In this document: positions 1 to 6,790 of the stretch, piece after piece | How the letters are laid out: every line of letters begins with the position of its first letter | How positions within the stretch are numbered: position 1 is the stretch's first letter | Origin: JAHRAH01 sp051009015 | GTDB lineage: Bacteria; Pseudomonadota; Gammaproteobacteria; Tethybacterales; Persebacteraceae | NCBI GenBank assembly: GCA_051009015.1 | Contig: JBPCWZ010000151.1 | Span: 1-10,214 of the forward strand | Reading direction: 5' to 3' | Length of the DNA: 10,214 nt | Made by a program: the position numbers and the translations under genes | Notes under the pieces: model-generated | Databases searched by the model: none | The model's input: the letters and a program-made list of their open reading frames with translations, nothing else | What the model was told of the DNA's origin: nothing

Positions 1-1
1 G

Positions 2-652
2 CAACTATTCGCCGCACGGGGAGAAGAACAAAAAGCGGAATATTCGCAAATGGGAATATCGTGGCGGCGGAGTTTGTCAAGCATTCCAAAGTTGCGATTT
101 ATGGCGGCGCATTCGCACATAAGCGAAAGCGATACTCTTCTCGGCGGCAAGTTTGGCGGATTAATGCCGCTAAAAGACGGCGGCGCAATTCGTCAAACGG
201 ATATCGGCGCGAGTTATGCTTTGGATAGCAGATGGCGGTTATACGGCGGTTATCAGCGTGCGGATATTAATGCGAAGTTCGGCGGCATAGTCGGCGAAAT
301 GTCGGGAGTCGTGGCGGAAGGATGGAATAGCGGTTTTGCGGCAAGGGATTGGCTAAGGGAAGGCGACACATTCCGCATAGGCATCGGCAAACAAACAAGC
401 ATAAGCCGCGGCGATATGGTATTAAGAATAAACCAATCATCAAACCCGCAAAAAGACGAAAGCACACAAGCAATGCATAACCGCGGCTACCAAACGGCAG
501 AGCAGCGGATAAGTTTGGCGGAAGAATCCCCGTTATTTTTCGTCATAGGATACGCCTTCACCCCCGGCGACAACTCCCAATTGGCAATAGCATTAACGCA
601 CCGCCGCGAGTCCCCCTCCGCCCTGTCAATCAATTGGCGCTGGGATTTTTAA
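2..652 (+). CDS. C-terminal fragment of an outer-membrane beta-barrel protein, possibly an autotransporter
   Basis: The frame is open from base 2 to the TAA at 650-652, so the gene starts outside the window; 216 residues are visible and the internal ATG at 50 is probably not the start. The visible part has no hydrophobic helix. It is built of short alternating amphipathic segments separated by Gly/Asn/Asp turns, and it ends in INWRWDF. Alternating aromatic residues with a terminal Phe are the usual beta-signal read by the BAM complex, so the outer membrane is the inferred location. The pattern (a barrel strand, a segment like SGFAARDWLREGD, then strands to an aromatic end) resembles the C-terminal region of proteobacterial S8 (subtilisin-like) autotransporter proteases as I remember them. 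No protease motif lies in the window, so the passenger function is unknown. The gene converges on manC across a hairpin. A porin-like protein of another family is the main alternative. Confidence 0.6.
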   Translation, partial: QLFAARGEEQKAEYSQMGISWRRSLSSIPKLRFMAAHSHISESDTLLGGKFGGLMPLKDGGAIRQTDIGASYALDSRWRLYGGYQRADINAKFGGIVGEMSGVVAEGWNSGFAARDWLREGDTFRIGIGKQTSISRGDMVLRINQSSNPQKDESTQAMHNRGYQTAEQRISLAEESPLFFVIGYAFTPGDNSQLAIALTHRRESPSALSINWRWDF

Positions 653-662
653 CAACCGAAAC

Positions 663-690
663 AAAACGCGCGCAAAGCGCGGTTTATTTT
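663..690. terminator. Hairpin terminator between convergent outer-membrane gene and manC
   Basis: CGCGC at 667-671 pairs with GCGCG at 677-681 around the loop GCAAA. AAA at 663-665 pairs with TTT at 683-685 after one A/G mismatch. On the plus strand the stem is followed by ATTTT. On the minus strand the sequence after the stem reads TGTTTCGG, a weaker T tract. The right arm overlaps the manC stop codon (684-686). The position between two convergent genes supports a shared terminator. The stem is short, so efficiency is uncertain. Confidence 0.5.
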
Positions 691-2096
691 CTGCCGTAGT
701 CGTCTTCGTAGCGGGTAATGTCGTCTTCGCCGAGATAATCGCCGAGTTGGACTTCTATTATCACGGCTTGTTCTTTTGTGCGGTTGATAATGCGGTGTTT
801 TGCGCCCCGGGGAATGCGGCAGGAGGAATCTTTTGGCATGTCAAACTCCTTATCATTGATGACAACCGTCGGCGCGCCTTGCACCGTCGTCCAATGTTCG
901 CTGCGATGATTGTGCGACTGCAAACTGAGGCGCGCGCCGGGCAAAACGCTGATGCGCTTGACTTTGCATCCTTCCGCTTCCAATAACACTTCATACCCCC
1001 CCCACGGGCGTAGTTCCGTTTGTGCATTTGCCGCTTGCGGGCGGTTTTGTTTTTGTAGTTCGGCAAATAACTCGCGGGTTTGTTGCTCGCCGCTTTCGGC
1101 ATTTGCTACCAATAATGCATCGCCGCTGTCAATAATATGAAGATGGGTCGCGCCCGCCGTTGCGATTAATCTCCCTTTGCCGCCGATGACAATGCAATCT
1201 TTGCTGTTGTGCAAAACAACATCGCCGCATGTCTTGTTGTTGTTTTCGTCCGCCGCCAAAGTGTCGCCGATGGCGCGCCATGTGCCGAGGTCGCTCCATC
1301 CCATTTTGTCGGCTTCGGCGACTGCGGCATTGTTTGTTTTTTCCATCAGCGCGATATCAAAAGATACTTCGGGGAACTGCCGGTAGGTTTCGGCGTCAAT
1401 GTTTTTTGCCGCTTGTGTTGCAAGTTGCAGTATTTCGGGAGCGTGTTTTTGCATCTCCTTTTGCAAAACACCGGCGCGAAAGCAAAACATTCCCGCATTC
1501 CACAAAAACCCGCCCTGTTCCATCATTTGCGCGGCTTTGTCGGCTTGCGGCTTTTCAACAAAACGGCGGACGGCAAAAACGCCGTCATCATTAAGGGCGT
1601 CTCCTTTTTGGATATAACCATAACCGGTCGCCGGATGATTGGGAGTAATGCCGAATAAAACAATGCGCTCTTTTTTTGCCGCATCCGCGGCGCGGCTTGC
1701 GGCATCGGCAAAAACATCCAAATGACGAATCAGATGGTCGGCGGGCAGCACAAGCAACATCGCATCTTCGCCAAACTTCGCCATCGCCCGCATCGCGGCA
1801 ACGGCAACGGCGGCGGCGGTATTGCGGCGATACGGCTCGCCGATAATGTCGTGCGCGGTTTTTGGCATTGCGGCATCAAAAGCCCGCCGGCACAAAAACA
1901 CATGTTCGGCGGCGCAAACGGTCATTACTTCCCCGACATCGGGCAATGCCGCCAGACGCGAATAAGTCAAATCCAGCAGGGAGCGGTTGTCCGCCCGCCC
2001 GGGCAAAGGCGCGAAAGGTTTTGGCATTGCGCTTCGGGAAAGCGGCCACAGGCGCGCGCCGCTGCCGCCGCAAATAATAACCGGAATAAAAACCAT
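684..2096 (-). CDS. manC: Bifunctional mannose-1-phosphate guanylyltransferase / mannose-6-phosphate isomerase (type II)
   Basis: This 470-residue protein has the two-domain layout and usual length of ManC/CpsB/AlgA. The N-terminal nucleotidyltransferase shows ICGGSGARLWPLSR at 8-21 with Lys26 (GTP/Mg site), LPADH at 117-121, FVEKP at 179-183 and FLWNAGMF at 197-204. The C-terminal cupin isomerase begins near RPWGGYE (363-369). It carries QSHNHRSEHW at 393-402 and His434 in PRGAKHRIIN; His395, His397, Glu400 and His434 are the expected metal ligands. The family converts fructose-6-P to mannose-6-P and mannose-1-P plus GTP to GDP-mannose in the cytoplasm, for O-antigen, capsule or exopolysaccharide. 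No phosphomannomutase or glycosyltransferase gene is adjacent, so the end product is unknown. The start is fixed by family alignment because the GGSG motif must lie about 10 residues in. A TATAAT box ends 8 nt before this ATG and no Shine-Dalgarno sequence is present. Codons 365-367 form a run of eight G (996-1003). Confidence 0.95.
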   Translation of the reverse strand: MVFIPVIICGGSGARLWPLSRSAMPKPFAPLPGRADNRSLLDLTYSRLAALPDVGEVMTVCAAEHVFLCRRAFDAAMPKTAHDIIGEPYRRNTAAAVAVAAMRAMAKFGEDAMLLVLPADHLIRHLDVFADAASRAADAAKKERIVLFGITPNHPATGYGYIQKGDALNDDGVFAVRRFVEKPQADKAAQMMEQGGFLWNAGMFCFRAGVLQKEMQKHAPEILQLATQAAKNIDAETYRQFPEVSFDIALMEKTNNAAVAEADKMGWSDLGTWRAIGDTLAADENNNKTCGDVVLHNSKDCIVIGGKGRLIATAGATHLHIIDSGDALLVANAESGEQQTRELFAELQKQNRPQAANAQTELRPWGGYEVLLEAEGCKVKRISVLPGARLSLQSHNHRSEHWTTVQGAPTVVINDKEFDMPKDSSCRIPRGAKHRIINRTKEQAVIIEVQLGDYLGEDDITRYEDDYGRK

Positions 2097-2119
2097 CGGT
2101 TTGGATTATACTGCTATGA
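2097..2119. promoter_or_regulatory. Divergent manC/lpxK promoter region with overlapping -10-like boxes
   Basis: Only 23 nt separate the two divergent start codons. On the minus strand TATAAT (2110 to 2105) is followed by 8 nt and then the manC ATG. On the plus strand TATACT (2107-2112) is followed by 7 nt and then the lpxK ATG. The two boxes overlap, so RNA polymerase could probably serve only one direction at a time. Any -35 elements would lie inside the opposite coding region, and I see no good match at 16-18 nt. If the boxes are used, both transcripts would start at or within about 2 nt of the start codon. The positions are read directly; promoter function is inferred. Confidence 0.4.
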
Positions 2120-3151
2120 ATGCATGATTGGCGGGCGTTTTGGCGGCGGCGGCGGGCGGCAAACTTCGCCTTGCTGCCGTTTGCCGCGCTTTATGGCGCT
2201 TGTTCCGGCGGGCGCAGGTTGCTTTACCGCTTTGGCGTTTTGCCGTCAAAAGAATGCGGCGCGCCGGTTGTTGTTGTCGGCAATATTACCGCAGGCGGCG
2301 GCGGCAAAACGCCGATTGTTATCGCCCTCGCCGCCGAATTGCAAAAACGCAACTGGCAAGTCGGCATCGTATCGCGCGGTTATGGCGGCAACTTTGTCGG
2401 CGAAAGGTTTGTTTGTGAAGATGACAACTGGCGCGAAGTCGGCGATGAACCTTTGCTGATAAAACAAAAAACCGGTTTGCCGGTTTGCATCGGCAAAAAC
2501 CGCCATCGGGCGGCGACGATGCTGGCAAAAGCCGGATGCACAATGATTATCAGCGATGACGGCTTGCAGCATTACAAGATGGCGCGGCGCGCCGAAGTTT
2601 GCGCCATGCGCGGCGATTATCTTTTTGGCAATGGCTGGCATTTGCCCGCCGGTCCTTTGCGCGAGGGCAAAAAGCGGGCGTCATCTTGCACGCTTAGCGC
2701 CATTGTCAATATCGCCGCCGCCGGTGATGATGACGCAAATAGCACAAATAAAACCGCCTTGCCCGAAGGCGCGCCGGATAATGCCGTTATGGTTGTGCTG
2801 CAGCCGCATTATTTTTATCACACGCAAAACCCCGATGTGCATCTGCCGCCGCAGTGGTTTCATCATAAAACAACCGCCGCTTTCGCCGGAACTGCAAACC
2901 CGCGCGAGTTTTTTGATGTGTTGGCACAAAGCGGCATTCGCCCGCAAACAACCTTATCCCTGCCCGACCATGGCATAATGCCGCAGCGGCAACTTGACAA
3001 CATAAAAGCCGATGCCGTGCTGACGACCGAAAAAGATGCGCTAAAATATCCCCGCCATGCGCGGTTGTATGGTTTGGCTTTGCGCGCTTTTTTGCCGCCG
3101 GAGATGACCGAACAAATCGCCGCCGCCGCAACAACATCAACGACGACATAA
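2120..3151 (+). CDS. lpxK: Tetraacyldisaccharide 4'-kinase
   Basis: This is the lipid A 4'-kinase, which phosphorylates the 4' position of tetraacyldisaccharide-1-phosphate with ATP at the inner face of the inner membrane. The product is 343 residues, a normal length. The N-terminus has the family's basic and hydrophobic membrane-associating segment (about 8-40, including LYGACSGGRRLLYR). Then come VVVGNITAGGGGKTP with the P-loop at 59-64, VSRGYGG (84-90), and the hallmark DDGLQH at 146-151. A TEKDALK motif lies near the C-terminus. The last ten residues are Ala/Thr-rich and poorly constrained. The ATG at 2120 gives the expected N-terminal length; there is no Shine-Dalgarno sequence and a TATACT box lies 7 nt upstream. 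It leads a compact run with the ycaR-type gene and kdsB, an order known from gamma- and betaproteobacteria, so lipopolysaccharide assembly is the supported role. Confidence 0.95.
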   Translation: MHDWRAFWRRRRAANFALLPFAALYGACSGGRRLLYRFGVLPSKECGAPVVVVGNITAGGGGKTPIVIALAAELQKRNWQVGIVSRGYGGNFVGERFVCEDDNWREVGDEPLLIKQKTGLPVCIGKNRHRAATMLAKAGCTMIISDDGLQHYKMARRAEVCAMRGDYLFGNGWHLPAGPLREGKKRASSCTLSAIVNIAAAGDDDANSTNKTALPEGAPDNAVMVVLQPHYFYHTQNPDVHLPPQWFHHKTTAAFAGTANPREFFDVLAQSGIRPQTTLSLPDHGIMPQRQLDNIKADAVLTTEKDALKYPRHARLYGLALRAFLPPEMTEQIAAAATTSTTT

Positions 3152-3153
3152 CA

Positions 3154-3324
3154 ATGGATGCCGAACTTTTGCAAATACTTGTTTGCCCGCTGTGCCGCGG
3201 CGCTTTGGAATACGACCGCGAAAACGCGCGCCTGATATGCCGCGCCGAACAACTGGCATTTGCCATTACCGAAGACGGCATTCCGGTGCTGCTTGCCGAA
3301 GAAGCCAAACCTCTGGCGGAATAG
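3154..3324 (+). CDS. Trm112-like / UPF0434 small protein (YcaR family)
   Basis: This short gene encodes 56 residues, starts 2 nt after the lpxK stop and ends with TAG 3 nt before kdsB. The protein begins MDAELLQILVCPLCRGALEY, carries a third Cys at 29 (LIC), then LAFAITEDGIPVLL. This matches the YcaR/UPF0434 pattern: CPxC, a second Cys-containing strand, and the DGIPVLL signature. Related Trm112 proteins are small zinc-ribbon partners that stabilise methyltransferases. With only three cysteines (11, 14, 29), zinc binding is uncertain. The role in bacteria is poorly defined. Its conserved place between lpxK and kdsB is the strongest context. There is no recognisable Shine-Dalgarno sequence, so translational coupling to lpxK is likely. 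Confidence 0.9.
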   Translation: MDAELLQILVCPLCRGALEYDRENARLICRAEQLAFAITEDGIPVLLAEEAKPLAE

Positions 3325-3327
3325 GCG

Positions 3328-4062
3328 GTGTCATTTGTCGTTATCGCTCCGGCGCGGCGGGAGTCCGGGCGGTTGCCAAACAAAATGCTTGCCGATATCG
3401 GCGGCGTGCCGATGATAGTGCATACTTTGCGGCGGGCGCGGCTGTCGGGCGCGGCGCGGGTTTTGGCGGCTTGCGATGACGGCGAAGTTTTGCAAGTTTG
3501 CCGCGATGCCGGTTTTGAGGCGGTCATGACCGGCAAGCACCAAAGCGGCAGCAGCCGCATCGCCGAAGCCGCCGAAGTGGCAAATGTTGACGATGATGTT
3601 ATTGTCAATGTGCAGGGGGACGAACCTTTTATTGAATCTGCGGTTATTGACGGAGTCGCCGAACTTCTTTACCGGCGGGAGGAATGCGTTTGTGCTACCG
3701 CAATGCGCAAACTGCATAATGCCGAAGAATACAACAATAGCGCGGTTGTCAAAGTCATCGCCGATGGCGAAGGTTGTGCTTTGTATTTCAGCCGCGCGGC
3801 AATACCGGCGGCGAAAGATGCCGATACTCCCCCGCCTTTAACAATCGCCCGGGCGCATATTGGCATTTATGCTTTTCGTGCCGGTTTTTTGCAACAACTG
3901 CCAAAACTGCCGCCTTCGCCTTTGGAACAAGCGGAATCGCTGGAACAACTGCGCATTCTCTGGCACGGCAAAAAGATAGCATTGACGGAAGTTTCATCGG
4001 CAAGTTTCGGCATTGATACCGCCGCCGATTTGGCGCGCGCCCGCGAACAGATTAAGCAATAA
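3328..4062 (+). CDS. kdsB: 3-deoxy-manno-octulosonate cytidylyltransferase (CMP-Kdo synthetase)
   Basis: KdsB activates Kdo with CTP to CMP-Kdo in the cytoplasm for transfer onto lipid A precursors. The 244-residue product has normal length and runs colinearly with the family: MSFVVIAPARRESGRLPNK (1-19, nucleotide-binding loop), HQSGSSRIAE (71-80), VNVQGDEP (93-100), ALYFSRAAIP (151-160), HIGIYAFR (177-184), PSPLEQAESLEQLRILWHG (196-214) and GIDTAADL (228-235). Asp98 and Asp230 are in the positions expected to hold Mg. The start is GTG at 3328, 3 nt after the preceding TAG; it gives the canonical MSFVVI start and no ATG fits. Ribosome binding is weak, so coupling to the upstream genes is likely. 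Together with lpxK it points to a Kdo-containing lipopolysaccharide. Confidence 0.95.
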   Translation: MSFVVIAPARRESGRLPNKMLADIGGVPMIVHTLRRARLSGAARVLAACDDGEVLQVCRDAGFEAVMTGKHQSGSSRIAEAAEVANVDDDVIVNVQGDEPFIESAVIDGVAELLYRREECVCATAMRKLHNAEEYNNSAVVKVIADGEGCALYFSRAAIPAAKDADTPPPLTIARAHIGIYAFRAGFLQQLPKLPPSPLEQAESLEQLRILWHGKKIALTEVSSASFGIDTAADLARAREQIKQ

Positions 4063-4084
4063 AAGACAAGCGCGCAAGCGGATA

Positions 4085-4708
4085 ATGATGAAAACACAAC
4101 TGCGCGGCTTTTGCGATTATCAACAAACGCTGCAGCAAATGCGCGAGATAACAAACCATCGGACGGCGCAATGTCAAGATGAGTTATGGCTTTTGCAGCA
4201 TCCTCCCGTTTATACCCTCGGGCAAAGCGGCGGGCGGCGGCATATTCTCTCGCCCGGCGCCATTCCGGTAGTGCAAAGCGATCGCGGCGGACAGGCGACT
4301 TATCATGGTCCCGGGCAAGTTGTCGCGTATCTGCTTTTGGATTTGCGCCGGGCGCAGTTGGGCGCGCGGGCATTGGTGCGGTGCTTGCAGGAAGTTGTGG
4401 CAAAAGTGCTTGCCGGTTATGGCATCTGTGCAAGCGACAATGCCGCCGCCCCGGGCGTGTATGTCGGCGGCAAAAAGATAGCCGCGCTGGGCTTGCGCGT
4501 GCGGCGCGGGTGTTGTTATCATGGCATTAGTTTGAATGTGGCGATGGATTTGTCGCCTTTTGACGGCATTAATGTTTGCGGTTATGAGGGAATGCAATGC
4601 ACGCAAATGGCGGATTTTGGCTTTGACGGCGGGGCGGAAGATATTATGCCGGTTATGGCGCGGCATTTGCGGGCGGCGTTTGGCGGTGATAAAATGACGC
4701 AGCCATGA
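4085..4708 (+). CDS. lipB: Lipoyl(octanoyl) transferase
   Basis: LipB moves octanoyl from acyl carrier protein to the lipoyl-domain lysine of 2-oxoacid dehydrogenases and GcvH. The chosen start gives 207 residues, close to the usual ~210. The frame is open further upstream into kdsB, but the extra residues are unlike the family and would overlap kdsB. ATG at 4085 or the adjacent ATG at 4088 is therefore preferred. Motifs are RGGQATYHGPGQ (68-78 region, acyl pocket), APGVYVGGKKIAALGLR with catalytic Lys131, HGISLNV, and INVCGYEGM with catalytic Cys165. Only a weak purine stretch precedes the start. The 22-nt gap from kdsB and the 4-nt overlap with lipA indicate one transcript that mixes lipopolysaccharide and lipoate genes. 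Confidence 0.93.
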   Translation: MMKTQLRGFCDYQQTLQQMREITNHRTAQCQDELWLLQHPPVYTLGQSGGRRHILSPGAIPVVQSDRGGQATYHGPGQVVAYLLLDLRRAQLGARALVRCLQEVVAKVLAGYGICASDNAAAPGVYVGGKKIAALGLRVRRGCCYHGISLNVAMDLSPFDGINVCGYEGMQCTQMADFGFDGGAEDIMPVMARHLRAAFGGDKMTQP

Positions 4709-5649
4709 TAAGCGGAAGTGATTTGAGCCGTCAGCGCGGCGAAGCCAAAACCGCGCGCAACCCCATCAAAATAATACCGGCGGAACAACTCATGCCAAAG
4801 CCGCCGTGGATTCGCGTGCGCGCGCCGGGCGGTGAGCGCTTTGCCGAGATAAAGCGCATATTGCGCGAGAACCGCCTGCATTCGGTTTGCGAAGAAGCAT
4901 CCTGCCCGAACATTGGCGAATGCTTTGGCAAAGGCACGGCGACTTTTATGATACTCGGCGATATTTGCACCCGCCGCTGCCCTTTTTGCGATGTCGCCCA
5001 TGGCCGCCCTTTGGCGCCGGATGCCGCCGAGCCGACCCGCCTTGCCGCTACCATCAAAGCGTTGCGCTTGTCGTATGTCGTCATTACCAGCGTGGACAGG
5101 GATGATTTGGCGGACGGCGGCGGCGGGCATTTTGCCGAATGCATCAAAGAATGCCGCGCCTCCAATGCCAAACTGACGGTGGAAATCCTCACGCCCGATT
5201 TTCGCGGCAGGATGGATAATGCTCTGACGAAAATAGCCGCCGCGCCGCCCGATGTTTTCAATCACAATCTGGAAACCGTGCCGCGCCTTTACAAACAAGC
5301 CCGCCCGGGAGCGGATTATCATCATTCCCTGAAACTTCTGCAAGAAGCCCGCCGCCGTCATCCGCAAGTGCCGACCAAATCCGGCTTGATGGTCGGTTTG
5401 GGCGAGACCGATGCGGAGATAATCGCGGTAATGAAAGATTTGCGCGCGCACGGCGTCGGGATGCTGACGATAGGGCAGTATCTGCAGCCGACCCGCGGGC
5501 ATTTGCCGGTGCATCGTTTTGTGCCGCCGCCGGTTTTTGACGACTATGCCAAAGAAGCGAAAAAGATGGGTTTTGCCCATGCCGCTTGCGGTCCTCTGGT
5601 GCGCTCGTCTTATCATGCCGACGAACAGGCGGGCAATGTTTTGCACTGA
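4705..5649 (+). CDS. lipA: Lipoyl synthase (radical SAM)
   Basis: LipA inserts two sulfurs into protein-bound octanoyl groups to make the lipoyl cofactor. The 314-residue product has both expected iron-sulfur sites. The auxiliary cluster is C62-x4-C67-x5-C73 in SVCEEASCPNIGECF, and the radical SAM cluster is C88-x3-C92-x2-C95 in ICTRRCPFC. The auxiliary cluster's C-terminal serine ligand fits RSSYHA (300-305). Other family stretches are FMILGD, TSVDRDDL, PDVFNHNLETV, TKSGLMVGLGET and IGQYLQP. The ATG at 4705 overlaps the lipB TGA as ATGA, a classic coupling arrangement, and no separate Shine-Dalgarno sequence is seen. With lipB the pair completes de novo lipoylation. The product appears intact. 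Confidence 0.96.
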   Translation: MISGSDLSRQRGEAKTARNPIKIIPAEQLMPKPPWIRVRAPGGERFAEIKRILRENRLHSVCEEASCPNIGECFGKGTATFMILGDICTRRCPFCDVAHGRPLAPDAAEPTRLAATIKALRLSYVVITSVDRDDLADGGGGHFAECIKECRASNAKLTVEILTPDFRGRMDNALTKIAAAPPDVFNHNLETVPRLYKQARPGADYHHSLKLLQEARRRHPQVPTKSGLMVGLGETDAEIIAVMKDLRAHGVGMLTIGQYLQPTRGHLPVHRFVPPPVFDDYAKEAKKMGFAHAACGPLVRSSYHADEQAGNVLH

Positions 5650-5697
5650 TGATTAGGCATTGATAATTAATATTTGCATTAAGTTGCAGTTGCAGTG
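5650..5697 (+). promoter_or_regulatory. AT-rich gap between lipA and hisZ with a possible promoter
   Basis: This is the only clearly AT-rich gap in the plus-strand run. GATAAT at 5662-5667 matches five of six -10 bases, but I find no convincing -35 at the right distance. Three TTGCA repeats (near 5674, 5684 and 5690) precede the start codon. The gap has no hairpin with a T tract, so read-through from lipA is equally possible. Confidence 0.25.
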
Positions 5698-6771
5698 ATG
5701 AAACCTCCGCCGGGACATTTGGGCGATATGCCGCCGCCGCTTGCCGGGCGCGCCGAGCGATGCCGCCGTTTGGCATTGGACTGGCTTTTTGCCCATGACT
5801 ACCGCCTTTTTACCCCGCCGCTTGCCGAGCATTTGGAAACTCTGACGGCGGGCGACAAAACGCTGGATGCCGACACTTTCAAGATGACCGACACATTATC
5901 CGGCGAAACTTTGGGCTTGCGCGCCGACCACACACAGCAGGTTTTGCGTTATGACAAAGCGGCGGGCGATGGCGGCATTCGCCGTTATTGTTATTGCGGC
6001 CCGGTCATTCGCACCCATCCGCCGCAGGCGTGGAAGTTGCGCGAGGAAATGCAACTTGGCGCGGAGATGTTTGGCGCAACCGACAGCGGCGGCGGTTTGG
6101 AAATAGCGCGCATTACGGCGGGAATGTTAACCGCCATCGGCATTACCGACATAGCATCATCGGTCGCGCATGTCGGCATTGTGCGGGAGTTGTTGAAAGC
6201 GGTGCCGCCGCAGCGGCATGATGAAATACTGCGCCACTTTATTCGCAAAGATGCCAAAAGTATCAATGCCATCGGCGGCGGCGAAATGCTGGCAAAGTTG
6301 TGCGCTATCGGCGGCGGCGAAGATGCCATTGACGAAGCGCGCAGTTTGTTGCCTTCGGCTTTTTCGCCGATGGTGGACGAAGTTGCGCTTTTGCGGCGGC
6401 AGTTGTCGGCGGACGGCGGCGATGCCGAAGCGGATTTTAGCGATATCGGCGGTTATGGCTATCATACCGGCGCGGTTTTTGTTTTTTATGGCGCGGGCTT
6501 TGTTGCGGCGCGCGGGGGCGTGTTTTCACGCGGGGCGGGGTTTAGCGCAAACTTGCGCGAAATAGCCGAACATCTTCCGCCGCAACAACAGGAGGATATG
6601 CCGATATCCTGCCCGCTGAATGCCGAAGTTTTGGCAAATGAAGAATGGCGGCGGGCGGTCGCCGCATTGGAACAAGCGGGGCGGCGTTTGCGTTTTGTCT
6701 ATGACGAAAACCCGCCGCCGCCGTGCTTGCAAAAAACCGCAAGCGGCAAATGGCAAGTGCGCGAACAATAA
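5698..6771 (+). CDS. hisZ: ATP phosphoribosyltransferase regulatory subunit
   Basis: HisZ is a histidyl-tRNA synthetase-like protein without charging activity. It pairs with the short form of HisG to catalyse and regulate the first step of histidine synthesis. From ATG 5698 the product is 357 residues, slightly short of the ~380-390 I expect. A GTG directly before it (5695) is an alternative start. Class II synthetase-like stretches are visible: LGLRADHTQQVLRYD (72-86), RRYCYCGPVIRT (95-106), REEMQLGAEMFG (115-126), and late GGYGYHTGAVF and GFSANLREIA. The common TPQ in the RADxTPQ motif reads TQQ here. A true HisS would be longer and carry an anticodon-binding domain, which is absent. The neighbour purA, 19 nt downstream, matches the hisZ-purA order of many beta- and gammaproteobacteria. 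No hisG is in the window. Confidence 0.88.
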   Translation: MKPPPGHLGDMPPPLAGRAERCRRLALDWLFAHDYRLFTPPLAEHLETLTAGDKTLDADTFKMTDTLSGETLGLRADHTQQVLRYDKAAGDGGIRRYCYCGPVIRTHPPQAWKLREEMQLGAEMFGATDSGGGLEIARITAGMLTAIGITDIASSVAHVGIVRELLKAVPPQRHDEILRHFIRKDAKSINAIGGGEMLAKLCAIGGGEDAIDEARSLLPSAFSPMVDEVALLRRQLSADGGDAEADFSDIGGYGYHTGAVFVFYGAGFVAARGGVFSRGAGFSANLREIAEHLPPQQQEDMPISCPLNAEVLANEEWRRAVAALEQAGRRLRFVYDENPPPPCLQKTASGKWQVREQ

Positions 6772-6790
6772 ATAACACACAAACAAAACG

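Noticed and set aside
1722..2459. A plus-strand open frame of 245 residues spanning the manC start and the lpxK start.
   Set aside because: It overlaps two clear genes in the wrong frames and has a composition typical of out-of-frame GC-rich sequence.
4013..4084. An upstream in-frame extension of lipB starting at ATG 4013.
   Set aside because: It would overlap kdsB by 50 bases and adds 24 residues not seen in the LipB family.
4582..5646. A 354-residue minus-strand open frame antisense to lipA.
   Set aside because: It mirrors the codon bias of lipA, has no recognisable domain, and lipA on the other strand is unmistakable from end to end.
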